In this document: positions 1 to 7,469 of the stretch, in pieces | Numbering within the stretch: position 1 is the first letter of the stretch | Layout of the letters: each line of letters starts with the position of its first letter | Assembly: GCA_022844525.1 (NCBI GenBank) | Contig: JALHLO010000009.1 | Coordinates: 1 to 35,269 of the forward strand | DNA length: 35,269 nt | Direction: 5' to 3' | DNA from: Ramlibacter sp. | GTDB lineage: Bacteria; Pseudomonadota; Gammaproteobacteria; Burkholderiales; Burkholderiaceae_C | The notes under the pieces: model-generated | Told to the model about the DNA's origin: nothing | The model's database searches: none | The model's input: only the letters and a program-made list of their open reading frames with translations | Program-made: the position numbers and the translations under genes

Positions 1-870
1 GGAAGCGCCCCTGGCGGCCGTCGTGCGCGCGGGGGCCGGGGCGGCTGCCTTCGCGCCGCCCTTGAGGCTGCGGCGCAGCAGTTCGGTCAGGTCGATCACC
101 TCGGCGCCCGGCTGGTCGGGCGCTTCTTCCAGCGGCTCCACGGTGGCGGTGTCGCCGGCCTTGGCCTTGGCCTCCACCAGCTTCATGATCGCCTCGTGGA
201 AGTTGTCGCGGAACTCGCCGGCGCTCCAGTGGCCGCTCATGTCCTCGATCAGGTGCCTGGCCATCTTCAGCTCGGCGTCCTTGATGCCGGCCTTGCCGGC
301 GGGAGGCAGCGGCAGGTCCTTCCAGGAGCGGATCTCGCCGCCCCAGCGCAGCAGGTTCAGCACCAGCGCCGGGCCGCAGGGCAGCACCACCGCCAGGTGC
401 TGCTTGCTGTGGATCACCACCCGGGCCAGGCCCGCCTTGCCGGTGTCCTTCAGCGCCTCGCGCAGCAGCGCGTAGACCTTCTCGCCCTTGTTGATCGGCG
501 CCGTGTAATAGGGCTTCTCGAGGTACATGAACGGCACCTCGCCGACGTCGACGAAGGCCTCGATCTCGATGGTCTGGGTCGTGCGGGGATAGGCCTCGGC
601 GATCTCGTCCGGCGTGAGCACCACGTAGTTGCCCTTGCCGTGCTCCACGCCCTTGACCACGTCTTCCTTGTCGATCTCGCGGCCCGTGCGCTTGTTGATG
701 CGCTTGTAGCCCACCGGGTCCATGGTGCGCCGGTCCAGCCAGTCGAAGTCGACGTCCGTCTCCTCGGTCGCCGAGTACAGGCCGATCGGGATGTGCACCA
801 GCCCGAAAGTGATGGCGCCCTTCCACAACGACCGCGTGGAAGTTTTCGCCATGCCCTTGGTATCTGCCAT
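1..870 (-). CDS. ku: Ku protein (non-homologous end joining), C-terminus cut by window edge
   Basis: Bacterial Ku binds DNA double-strand ends as a homodimer and recruits ligase LigD for end joining. From the ATG at 870 the frame stays open for 290 codons to the window edge, so the stop is missing. Residues ~12-30 (SLWKGAITFGLVHIPIGLYS) match the family's N-terminal signature (S-[IL]-W-K-G-[AS]-I-x-F-G-L-V-x-[IV]-P), followed by a core of ~250 residues with the typical YKRIN and GKGNYVVL segments. The last ~20 visible residues are rich in Ala, Lys and Arg, like the basic DNA-binding tails of the family. A second Met at residue 7 is an alternative start. No ligD is visible in the window. A palindrome lies just upstream (882-895). 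Family call is firm. Confidence 0.95.
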   Translation of the reverse strand, partial: MADTKGMAKTSTRSLWKGAITFGLVHIPIGLYSATEETDVDFDWLDRRTMDPVGYKRINKRTGREIDKEDVVKGVEHGKGNYVVLTPDEIAEAYPRTTQTIEIEAFVDVGEVPFMYLEKPYYTAPINKGEKVYALLREALKDTGKAGLARVVIHSKQHLAVVLPCGPALVLNLLRWGGEIRSWKDLPLPPAGKAGIKDAELKMARHLIEDMSGHWSAGEFRDNFHEAIMKLVEAKAKAGDTATVEPLEEAPDQPGAEVIDLTELLRRSLKGGAKAAAPAPARTTAARGAS

Positions 871-881
871 CGCAAAGTGCT

Positions 882-895
882 CGTGAATGTTCACG
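882..895. promoter_or_regulatory. Palindrome upstream of ku, possible operator
   Basis: CGTGAATGTTCACG is an inverted repeat with 6-bp arms and a 2-base centre. It lies 11 bases upstream of the ku start codon and is nested inside a second inverted repeat (GCAAA at 872-876, TTTGC at 900-904). Seen directly; a regulatory role is inferred from position and symmetry. Confidence 0.4.
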
Positions 896-920
896 GCAGT
901 TTGCAAATGTGTGCCCGACC

Positions 921-955
921 GTCCTGTCGGACGCGCCCCGCCGGTCCTGTAGGCC
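921..955 (-). promoter_or_regulatory. Two GTCC-type motif copies upstream of ku
   Basis: On the ku coding strand, GTCCGACA (932-925) and the variant GGCCTACA (955-948) occur 54 and 77 bases before the start codon. The same 8-mer (GTCCTACA) lies upstream of the KGG gene and of the small secreted-protein gene in the same orientation. The function is unknown; a shared control element is inference. Confidence 0.3.
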
Positions 956-993
956 CGCGCCCATAGGCGCAGGCGGGACGCCGGAGGGACGCC

Positions 994-1344
994 CTAGAAG
1001 AACAGGGCCGCCAGGCCGGTGCGCGCCGGCTGCCGGTCGGGGGCGGCCTGCTCCGCGTGCGATTCCCACCGGCGGGCGAGCCGGGTGAAGCTGGAACGGG
1101 AACCGCTGTCGAAGCAGTCCTGCCGCGACAGGGTGTCGAAATTGCGGGAGATGCGGCGCGCCAGGAGGTAGCGGTGCGCCGGGGCCTGGTTATTCATGTA
1201 GGCCGTCATGAGCGACAGCGTGGCGGCCCACAGGGCGCGACTGGCTTGCGCCAACTGAAACGCCGGCGAGGGGGAAACCTCTGCCGGCGCGGGGCTCGTC
1301 AGGCGGGATTCGGGCGTGGCCCCGGCGTCCAGGGTGGATGGCAT
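994..1344 (-). CDS. Hypothetical protein, 116 aa
   Basis: I do not recognise the family. The first ~40 residues are rich in Pro, Ala and Ser and look disordered. Residues ~40-95 look like folded helical sequence (LWAATLSLMTAYM, then YLLARRISRNFDTLSRQ and FTRLARRWE), with conserved-looking aromatic and charged positions, which supports real coding. There is no signal peptide and no clear membrane span. The start at 1344 has no Shine-Dalgarno sequence but has TAGGAT exactly 6 nt upstream, the arrangement shared by several other genes here. It lies between ku and the KGG gene on the same strand. I have a loose impression that similar small proteins occur in Comamonadaceae, but cannot verify it. 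Confidence 0.65.
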   Translation of the reverse strand: MPSTLDAGATPESRLTSPAPAEVSPSPAFQLAQASRALWAATLSLMTAYMNNQAPAHRYLLARRISRNFDTLSRQDCFDSGSRSSFTRLARRWESHAEQAAPDRQPARTGLAALFF

Positions 1345-1350
1345 GGAGCC

Positions 1351-1356
1351 ATCCTA
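1351..1356 (-). promoter_or_regulatory. -10-like box TAGGAT, 6 nt before start of the 116-aa gene
   Basis: TAGGAT reads 1356 to 1351 on the minus strand and is followed by GGCTCC and the ATG at 1344. Transcription starting about 7 nt after the hexamer would begin at the ATG itself, giving a leaderless mRNA. The hexamer is seen; the start point is inferred. Confidence 0.45.
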
Positions 1357-1429
1357 CGTGGCGCGGCCGGGGGGACCTGTCAGCGCCGCGGCCCAGCCAC
1401 GGACCGCCGCGTCCTACGCCCGCGGGGAA

Positions 1430-1663
1430 TCAGCCGGCGCGGGGCGCTTCGGCCTGGGCGGCGGCGCGCGCATGGCGCTTCTTGCCGGCGGCGCGGGCTT
1501 CTTCGCTGGTGAATTCGTGGGCGTGGCCGGACTGGTGGGCGGCGCGGCCACCCAGGCTGGCGATCTCGCGCTGGCGCTGCGGGTCCATCGCAGCGAAACC
1601 GCGCAGGGACTTCTTGGGGGCGGGCTTGACGTTGTCGGTGTCGTGAGCGGTCTGGGAATCCAT
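1430..1663 (-). CDS. KGG-motif stress-type protein, 77 aa
   Basis: Small, very hydrophilic protein of the KGG (con-10/GsiB-like) type, linked in other bacteria to general stress or desiccation. Residues 21-61 contain the family pattern GFAAMDPQRQREIASLGGRA, then AH-x-x-G-x-AHEFTSEEARAAGKK. The first repeat has LGG where the classic form has KGG, and the second has GKK, so both copies are slightly degenerate. The 5' extension of the open frame is rejected: the ATG at 1663 has a good GAGGA ribosome binding site about 4 bases upstream and starts a typical acidic/polar N-terminus. A GTCCTACA motif lies 127 bases upstream (1798-1791). The family is confident; a stress role is family-based. Confidence 0.85.
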   Translation of the reverse strand: MDSQTAHDTDNVKPAPKKSLRGFAAMDPQRQREIASLGGRAAHQSGHAHEFTSEEARAAGKKRHARAAAQAEAPRAG

Positions 1664-1790
1664 GGGGTCCTCGTCTAGGTTGGTCTGCGAACGATCAGGG
1701 GCAGCTGCCCGTGTCCAGGGGGTGCGCTGCCGGCTTGGGGGCGTCAGGTCAACGCAACGGCAGAGTCTGTTCGCATTGATCACGACAGCT

Positions 1791-1798
1791 TGTAGGAC
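1791..1798 (-). promoter_or_regulatory. GTCCTACA motif upstream of the KGG gene
   Basis: Reads GTCCTACA on the KGG coding strand. It is one of three matches to GTCC[GT]ACA found at 54, 97 and 127 bases upstream of three minus-strand genes. It also lies in the region shared with the divergent histidine kinase gene. Possible regulator site; unproven. Confidence 0.3.
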
Positions 1799-1860
1799 GA
1801 TGTCCATAGCTGTGTCGGCGTGGTCCTTCCCCGATTCGGGCCATCGCGGAAGTCGTGTTC

Positions 1861-1866
1861 TAGACT
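1861..1866 (+). promoter_or_regulatory. -10-like box TAGACT, 6 nt before the histidine kinase start
   Basis: TAGACT is followed by CCGCGC and the ATG at 1873. There is no Shine-Dalgarno sequence. Spacing predicts transcription from the A of the ATG. No good -35 hexamer is visible at 16-18 bp. Confidence 0.45.
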
Positions 1867-1872
1867 CCGCGC

Positions 1873-3285
1873 ATGAAACCCGAGATCCTGCCGGCGCCGA
1901 CGCCGTCCGCCGAGGCGCACTGGGTGGAGGGGGAGCTGGTTCGCAGCCTGCTGCGCACGCAGCGCAATACCCAGTGGGTGGGGCTGCTCCTGATCGCGAT
2001 GATCGCCGGCGTGCTCTGGTCCGACGCGTCGCCCGCGCTGCTGGCGGCATGGGTGGCGATCGGGGTCGCCGCCGCCGCCTGGCGTTACCGCATCCTGCAA
2101 CGGTACGAGCGCGAGGTGGTGCACCAGGGCAGCGACGAACACCTGGCCTTCTTCCGCCGCCACCAGCTCGCCTGGCCCTTGTCCGCCTTCGTCTGGGGCC
2201 TGACCACGGTGCTGTATTTCGACCGCTCGTCGCTGGCCGACCAGTTCATCTGCTGGCTGGCGATGGCGGGCCTGGCGATGTTCTCGATCAACGCGCTGTC
2301 AAGCCACCTGCCGACCCTGCGTGCCTACCTGGACACGCTGGCCATCACGGCGCTGGCGGTGATGGCGTGGCGCATGGGGGTCGAACTGGGGCTGCAGGGG
2401 CCGGCCTACCACTGGTGGCTGGTGGCGCTGCTGCTGGTGTTCTGGCAGGTGCTGCGGCACGCGGGACAGCGGCTGCACGAGACCCACAGGCGCAACTTCG
2501 AACTGCAATTCCGCAATGCGCAACTGATCGAGTCGCTCACCCGCCAGACCCAGGCGGCGCTGGACGCGGTGGAGATCAAGAACCGCTTCCTGGCCAGCGC
2601 GGCCCACGACATCCGCCAGCCGGTGCACGCCCTGGGGCTGTACGCGGACTGGCTGGGGACCGAGCCCGAACTGGTGCACGAACTCGCGCCCAAGATCGTG
2701 GAGTCCACCAAGGCGGTCAACCAGCTGTTCGACTCGCTGTTCGACCTGGCGCGGCTGGACTCCGGCAAGATCCGGCTGAACATCGACACCGTGGACGTCG
2801 CCAAGCTGCTGCGGGACCTGGAGCTGCAGTACCGGCCGCTGTGCGAGGCCAAGGGCCTGCAGTTCCGCGTGCGCGCCTGCCATGCCAGCGCGGTGACCGA
2901 TCCCATCCTGCTGCAGCGCGTGGTGGGCAACCTGATCTCCAACGCCGTGAAGTACACGCAGCAAGGCGGCATCCTGCTGGCGGCGCGCGCCACGCGCAAG
3001 GGGCCCAGCGTGGAGATCTGGGACACGGGCGTGGGCATCGCGCCGGTGCACCAGCGCGAGATCTTCCGGGAGTTCTACAAGGTGCCGAGCGCCGGCACCG
3101 AGGACGGCTTCGGCCTCGGGCTGTACATCGTCGGGCGGCTCACGCACATCCTGGGGCATCCGCTGTCGCTGCAGTCGCGCCTCGGGCGCGGCACGGTGTT
3201 CCGGCTCGCCCTGAACCCCACGGACCCGCGGGCGGCGGCGGAGCGCGCCACCGCCTCGGTCGCTCAGCTTGTCAGCAGGCCGTGA
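1873..3285 (+). CDS. Membrane sensor histidine kinase (six-span sensor), 470 aa
   Basis: Autophosphorylating kinase of a two-component system. Six hydrophobic spans lie at about residues 35-50, 54-71, 101-116, 123-141, 153-170 and 180-193, with almost no periplasmic domain, so it probably senses something in or near the membrane. A coiled linker (~200-235) leads to the HisKA box with H245 (SAAHDIRQPVHALGLY). The HDIRQP form, instead of HELRTP, is typical of kinases paired with LuxR-type regulators. HATPase motifs follow: N box (VVGNLISNAVKYT), DTGVGIA and GFGLGLYIV. There is no receiver domain. Its last 22 bases overlap the end of the convergent response regulator gene, its likely partner. 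The signal is unknown. Confidence 0.92.
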   Translation: MKPEILPAPTPSAEAHWVEGELVRSLLRTQRNTQWVGLLLIAMIAGVLWSDASPALLAAWVAIGVAAAAWRYRILQRYEREVVHQGSDEHLAFFRRHQLAWPLSAFVWGLTTVLYFDRSSLADQFICWLAMAGLAMFSINALSSHLPTLRAYLDTLAITALAVMAWRMGVELGLQGPAYHWWLVALLLVFWQVLRHAGQRLHETHRRNFELQFRNAQLIESLTRQTQAALDAVEIKNRFLASAAHDIRQPVHALGLYADWLGTEPELVHELAPKIVESTKAVNQLFDSLFDLARLDSGKIRLNIDTVDVAKLLRDLELQYRPLCEAKGLQFRVRACHASAVTDPILLQRVVGNLISNAVKYTQQGGILLAARATRKGPSVEIWDTGVGIAPVHQREIFREFYKVPSAGTEDGFGLGLYIVGRLTHILGHPLSLQSRLGRGTVFRLALNPTDPRAAAERATASVAQLVSRP

Positions 3286-3857
3286 GTGCGCGCGTAGTGG
3301 ATGGTCTGGGTGCGGCTCTTGACGCCCAGGCGGCGGAACAGCCGCCACAGGTGCACCTTCACCGTGTGCTCGCTGATCCCGAGTTCGTCGGCGATCTCGC
3401 GGTTGGACAGGCCGCGATCGAGCATCACGATCAGCTGCTTCTGCCGCTTGGACAGCTTGTTGTCCGTGGGCGCGAGTTCCTCGAACTGCCCGTCGGCGGA
3501 CAGCAGCGCGCGCAGCGCGTTGCCGATCTCCTGGCCGCCCGAGGACTTCTCGATGTAGATGTCGGCGCCGGCCTCGATGCACTGCTCCTCCGCGTCCGCC
3601 GCGGGTGACGCGGACAGCACGGCCAGCGGCGTCTCCGGGAAGCGCTTCTTCAGTTCGTGCACGCCGGAGGTGCCGGTGGTGTCCGGCAGCTTCAGGTCCA
3701 GCGTGATCAGGTCGGGGGCGCCGTGCTGCTTGACGGCAGTCTCGATGCCGCCGAGGCGGTCGAGTTCGACGACTTCGGCGCCCGGACGCATCCGGCGCAA
3801 CAGCATCACGACGGCCTCCCGCATCAGCGGGTGGTCGTCGATGACGTACAAGGTCAT
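3264..3857 (-). CDS. LuxR/NarL-family response regulator, 197 aa
   Basis: A receiver domain (residues 1-~120) with acidic pocket DD (7-8), phospho-acceptor D54 (ITLDLKLPDT) and K at the IEKSS site is followed by a LuxR-type helix-turn-helix (LSKRQKQLIVMLDRGLSNREIADELGISEHTVKVHLWRLF, split here across ~135-175). The ATG at 3857 is chosen because receiver domains of this family begin directly with a strand like TLYVIDDHP. The frame stays open upstream to an ATG at 3899 and a TTG at 3908, which would add 14-17 residues, and no start has a strong ribosome site. The gene converges with, and overlaps by 22 bp, the histidine kinase at 1873-3285, so the two very likely form one system. Confidence 0.93.
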   Translation of the reverse strand: MTLYVIDDHPLMREAVVMLLRRMRPGAEVVELDRLGGIETAVKQHGAPDLITLDLKLPDTTGTSGVHELKKRFPETPLAVLSASPAADAEEQCIEAGADIYIEKSSGGQEIGNALRALLSADGQFEELAPTDNKLSKRQKQLIVMLDRGLSNREIADELGISEHTVKVHLWRLFRRLGVKSRTQTIHYARTHGLLTS

Positions 3858-3933
3858 GGGTTTGGACAAATCTTTTTCCGGGGAAATGCCGCCAAGCATA
3901 CAGTTCAATCGCTCAGGGAAGCGCCCTAATGCC

Positions 3934-5229
3934 TTAGTTCCCGCTGTCTGCCAGGGCCTGAAGAGCTTGCGTCACCTGGTCCGCGGCGACACCTTCGGCC
4001 AGCGCGGCCTGGCCCGCCGGCGGCAGCGAGCGCGACTGCTTCATCGCGGCGATGCACTGCCCCGCTTCCTTGGGCGAAGCGAAGCCGGCGCTTTGCAGCA
4101 GGAGCTTGCCCTGCGCGTCGACCAGCTTGAAATGGAAGCGCCCGTCGGCCTCCCGGTACTGCTTGAAGCTGGGCAGGGCGGCCCTGGCCTTCTCCTTGCG
4201 GCCGCTGCCCGCCGCGGTGGCCAGGTTGCGCAGTCCGACGGCCTCGCGCAGTTCCCGCAGCAGCGGCGCGGCGCGGCCGCGCGCCTTGGCGGCGCCGGCC
4301 TGCAGGATGCGTTCCAGTTCCCCCGGGTGGTCCACCAGGTGCTGGTAGCGCTCGCGCATGGGCGCGATCTCGCGGTCGATGCGCTCGAACAGAAGCTGCT
4401 TGGCGTCGGCCCAGGAGATGCCGTCCGCATAGGCCTGGCGCAGCTGCTGCGTTTCCTCGGGCGTCGCGAAGGCCTGGTAGATCTGGAACAGCGCCGACCC
4501 TTCCACTTCCTTGGGCTCGCCCGGCGCGCGCGAGTCGGTGACGATGGAGAAGATCTGCCTGCGCACCTGCTCGCGCGGCGCGAACAGGGCGATCACGTTG
4601 TCGTAGCTCTTGCTCATCTTGCGGCCGTCCAGCCCGGGCAGCAGCGCCACGGATTCGTCGACCTGCGCTTCCGGCAGCACCAGGTGCTCGCCGTAGAGAT
4701 GGTTGAAGCTCTGCGCCATGTCGCGCGCCATCTCGATGTGCTGGATCTGGTCGCGGCCCACGGGAATGCGGTGCGCCTTGTACAGCAGGATGTCGGCGGC
4801 CATCAGCACGGGGTACATGAACAGGCCCATGGTCACGTCGGCATCGACGTCCACGCCGGCGGCCGCGTTCTTGTCCACCTGCGCCTTGTAGGCATGGGCG
4901 CGATTGAGCACCCCCTTGCCGGTCACGCAGGTGAGCAGCCAGGTGAGCTCGGTCACCTCGGGGATGTCGGACTGCCGGTAGAAGAACACCTGGTCGGGGT
5001 CGAGCCCCGCGGCCAGCCAGCAGGCGGCGATCTCCAGCGTCGAGCGCTGGATGCGCGCCGGCTCGTCGCACTTGATCAGCGCGTGGTAGTCGGCCAGGAA
5101 GTAGAAGTTCTCGGCGCCGGGGCGGCGGCTGGCCTGCACCGCGGGGCGGATCGCCCCCACGTAGTTGCCCAGGTGGGGCGTGCCGGTGGTGGTGATGCCG
5201 GTGAGGTAGCGGACGACGGGAGCGCTCAT
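3934..5229 (-). CDS. trpS: Tryptophanyl-tRNA synthetase with extra C-terminal domain, 431 aa
   Basis: Class I aminoacyl-tRNA synthetase charging tRNA-Trp. The HIGH-like motif is TGTPHLGN (residues 15-22) and the KMSKS loop is GRKMSKS (202-208). The body to ~350 is canonical. At 431 residues it is about 100 longer than the E. coli enzyme (334). The extra C-terminus holds a segment (~355-400: RFHFKLVDAQGKLLLQSAGF, then SPKEAGQCIAAMK) that resembles the DUF1508/YegP fold, followed by an Ala-rich helical tail. It starts 7 bp after the M50 peptidase stop, so it is probably co-transcribed. No strong Shine-Dalgarno sequence precedes the ATG. Confidence 0.97.
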   Translation of the reverse strand: MSAPVVRYLTGITTTGTPHLGNYVGAIRPAVQASRRPGAENFYFLADYHALIKCDEPARIQRSTLEIAACWLAAGLDPDQVFFYRQSDIPEVTELTWLLTCVTGKGVLNRAHAYKAQVDKNAAAGVDVDADVTMGLFMYPVLMAADILLYKAHRIPVGRDQIQHIEMARDMAQSFNHLYGEHLVLPEAQVDESVALLPGLDGRKMSKSYDNVIALFAPREQVRRQIFSIVTDSRAPGEPKEVEGSALFQIYQAFATPEETQQLRQAYADGISWADAKQLLFERIDREIAPMRERYQHLVDHPGELERILQAGAAKARGRAAPLLRELREAVGLRNLATAAGSGRKEKARAALPSFKQYREADGRFHFKLVDAQGKLLLQSAGFASPKEAGQCIAAMKQSRSLPPAGQAALAEGVAADQVTQALQALADSGN

Positions 5230-5236
5230 GGTCGGT

Positions 5237-5902
5237 TCAAAGCAGGAATCGCAGGGGCGTCAGCAGCAGGTCGACGAGCCAGCCGCCCGCGGCCATCAGC
5301 GGCCGCAGCCAGTAGGTGCTGACGATGCCGAGCAGCACGAGGCCCAGCACGATGAAGAAACCCCAGGGCTCGATGCGGCTCAGCGCATAGGCCTGGCGGG
5401 CCGGCAGCAGGCCCACCAGCACGCGGCCGCCGTCCAGCGGCGGCAGCGGAAACAGGTTGAAGGCCCACATGACCAGGTTCACCAGCACGCCGGCGCGGCA
5501 CATGGAAAGGAAGAAGCGTTCCTCCACGCCCGCGGCGCGCAGCAGGATGAACAGCGCGCCCCACATCAGCGCCTGGATGAAGTTGGAGGCCGGCCCCGCC
5601 AGCGCCACCCAGATCATGTCGCGCTTGGGCCGGCGCAGGTGGCCGAAGTTGACCGGCACCGGCTTGGCGTAGCCGAAGAGGAAGGCGCCCGAAGTGGCGA
5701 AGTACAGCATCAGCGGCATCAGGATGGTGCCGACGGGGTCGATGTGCTTGAAGGGGTTCAGCGTCACCCGCCCCATCATGTAGGCGGTGTTGTCCCCGAA
5801 GTGGCGCGCCACGTAGCCGTGGGCCGCCTCGTGCACGGTGATCGCGAAGAGCACCGGCAGGGCGTAGATCAGGATGGTCTGGATCGTCTGTTCGAAGTTC
5901 AC
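5237..5902 (-). CDS. Site-2-protease family (M50) membrane metallopeptidase, 221 aa
   Basis: Intramembrane zinc protease of the compact M50 type. HEAAH (residues 24-28) sits within the first hydrophobic span, and the third zinc ligand is in PLPPLDGGRV near residue 150. About five to six hydrophobic spans are seen and there is no PDZ domain, so this is the short Rip/SpoIVFB-like class found beside trpS or segregation genes in many bacteria. The start is GTG at 5902. It has no Shine-Dalgarno sequence but has GACAAT exactly 6 nt upstream, suggesting its own leaderless transcript in addition to read-through from the Sua5/YciO gene 22 bp upstream. The substrate is unknown. Confidence 0.93.
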   Translation of the reverse strand: MNFEQTIQTILIYALPVLFAITVHEAAHGYVARHFGDNTAYMMGRVTLNPFKHIDPVGTILMPLMLYFATSGAFLFGYAKPVPVNFGHLRRPKRDMIWVALAGPASNFIQALMWGALFILLRAAGVEERFFLSMCRAGVLVNLVMWAFNLFPLPPLDGGRVLVGLLPARQAYALSRIEPWGFFIVLGLVLLGIVSTYWLRPLMAAGGWLVDLLLTPLRFLL

Positions 5903-5908
5903 CGGGCC

Positions 5909-5914
5909 ATTGTC
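5909..5914 (-). promoter_or_regulatory. -10-like box GACAAT, 6 nt before the M50 gene start
   Basis: GACAAT (5914 to 5909) is followed by GGCCCG and the GTG at 5902. It lies in the 22-bp gap after the Sua5/YciO stop, so it would be an internal promoter of the run. Confidence 0.45.
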
Positions 5915-5924
5915 TCAGAGGGGC

Positions 5925-6560
5925 TCACAGCCCCAGCAGCGAAGGGTCGCCGCGCCCCTGCCGCACCAGCACCGCCTCGCCGCCGGTCCCCATGGGCGTG
6001 AGGTCGACGACGGTGGTGGGCTGGTCGGGGCAGGGGCCGGCGCCGATCACCGCGTCCAGCACCTTCTGGAAGCGCTCGCGGATCGCGTCGGGGTCGTTCA
6101 GCGGCTCCGGGTGGCTCGGGTCGATCAGCGTGGTGGCGAGCAGCGGCGCGCCATGCAGCGCCAGCAGCTCCTGCAGGATGCGGTGGTCCGGCACGCGGAT
6201 GCCGATGGTCTTGCGCTGCGGGTGGCTCACGCGCCGCGGCACCTCGCGGGTGGCGTCCAGGATGAAGGTGAACGGCCCCGGCGTGGCGGACTTGAGCAGG
6301 CGGTACTGCTTGTTGTCCACGCGCGCGTAGTTCGCCAGTTCGCTCAGGTCGCGGCACAGGAGCGTGAGGTGGTGCTTCTCGTCGACCCGGCGGATCTGCC
6401 GCAGCCGGTCCGCCGCCGCCTTGTCGTCCAGGTGGCAGGCGATCGCGTAGCTGGAGTCCGTGGGCACGGCCACCACCCCGCCGCCATTGAGGATGGCGAC
6501 GGCCTGTTTCAGCAGCCGCGGTTGCGGGTTGTCCGGATGCAGGTCGAAAAATTGGGCCAT
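5925..6560 (-). CDS. Sua5/YciO/YrdC-family protein (threonylcarbamoyl-AMP synthase-like), 211 aa
   Basis: A YrdC-fold protein of about 210 residues. Landmarks are VVAVPTDSSYAIACHLDD near residue 30, the RQIRRVDEKHHLTLLC segment near 55-70, ATPGPFTFILDAT near 92 and the NDPDAIRERF region near 175. The KRxxxKP signature of true Sua5/TsaC is replaced by RRVDEKHHLTLL, which is the pattern of the YciO branch. A role in t6A37 tRNA modification is therefore uncertain. The start ATG at 6560 is 6 bases after the DMT permease stop, so the two are probably one transcript. Confidence 0.9.
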   Translation of the reverse strand: MAQFFDLHPDNPQPRLLKQAVAILNGGGVVAVPTDSSYAIACHLDDKAAADRLRQIRRVDEKHHLTLLCRDLSELANYARVDNKQYRLLKSATPGPFTFILDATREVPRRVSHPQRKTIGIRVPDHRILQELLALHGAPLLATTLIDPSHPEPLNDPDAIRERFQKVLDAVIGAGPCPDQPTTVVDLTPMGTGGEAVLVRQGRGDPSLLGL

Positions 6561-6566
6561 GAAGGA

Positions 6567-7469
6567 TCAGGCTGCGGCTCTTCGCTCGCGCACCGTCAGC
6601 CACGCGCCCGCCGCGCCGCAGAACGCGATCATGACGATCCCGAACAGCGACAGCTGGTCGGGCACGTGGGAAAACACGATCGCGCCGCCCAGCATGGCGA
6701 AGGCGATCTGGCTGTACAGGTAGGGCGTGAGCGTCGCCGCCGGCGCGCGATAGTACGCCAGGATCAGCATGAAGTGGCCCACCGTCGCCATGAGGCCCAT
6801 GAAGCCCAGCCCCGCCCACAGCCAGGGGTCGGTCAGCGTGGTCCAGACGAAGGGCAGGGCCAGCGAGGCGATCAGCGTGCCGGTCCAGCCGGTGTACAGG
6901 TGCATGGTCACCGGGTCTTCGGTGCGCGCGAGCTTGCTGGTGAGCACCTGGAACCAGGAGTTGCTGGCCACCAGCGCCAGCGGCAGCAGGCTGCTCCAGC
7001 CGAAGCTGGCGGCGCCCGGCCGGATGATGATCAGCGTGCCGGCGAAGCCCCCGGCCACCAGCAGCCAGCGCAGCGGCGAGACCTGCTCCTTGAGGAGGGT
7101 CGCGGCCAGCAGCGTGATGGCCAGCGGCGTGATCATCACGATGGCGGTGAATTCGCCCACCGGCATGTAGCGCAGGCTCAGGAAGGCCAGCAGGCTGCTC
7201 GTGATCAGCAGCACGCCGCGCAGCAGGTGCCAGGGCAGGTGGTGCGTGCGCCAGACCGCCCGCCCCCGCTGGGGCAGGACCACCGCGGTGGTGGCCACCG
7301 CCTGGAACAGGTAGCGGAACCACAGCGCCATCAGCAGCGGCACCGAGGCGCTGACGTACTTGGTGGTGGTGTCCAGGGCCGCGAAGCAGGCGCTCGCCGC
7401 CACGACCAGCGCGATGCCGGCGAGGGCGTGCGGCCGGCGCAGCGCGAGCGCGGCTGGGTCGCTGCTCAC
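6567..7469 (-). CDS. DMT-superfamily (EamA) permease, 300 aa
   Basis: Ten hydrophobic spans in two repeats of five, each an EamA domain, as in exporters of amino acids or metabolites. Examples are LAGIALVVAASACFAALDTT and, in the second half, WLWAGLGFMGLMATVGHFML. The frame is open further upstream, but the GTG at 7469 is chosen: it forms a 4-base GTGA overlap with the stop of the PHP gene and places the first span at about residue 15. Translational coupling with the PHP gene is likely. Substrate cannot be predicted from sequence. Confidence 0.9.
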   Translation of the reverse strand: MSSDPAALALRRPHALAGIALVVAASACFAALDTTTKYVSASVPLLMALWFRYLFQAVATTAVVLPQRGRAVWRTHHLPWHLLRGVLLITSSLLAFLSLRYMPVGEFTAIVMITPLAITLLAATLLKEQVSPLRWLLVAGGFAGTLIIIRPGAASFGWSSLLPLALVASNSWFQVLTSKLARTEDPVTMHLYTGWTGTLIASLALPFVWTTLTDPWLWAGLGFMGLMATVGHFMLILAYYRAPAATLTPYLYSQIAFAMLGGAIVFSHVPDQLSLFGIVMIAFCGAAGAWLTVRERRAAA

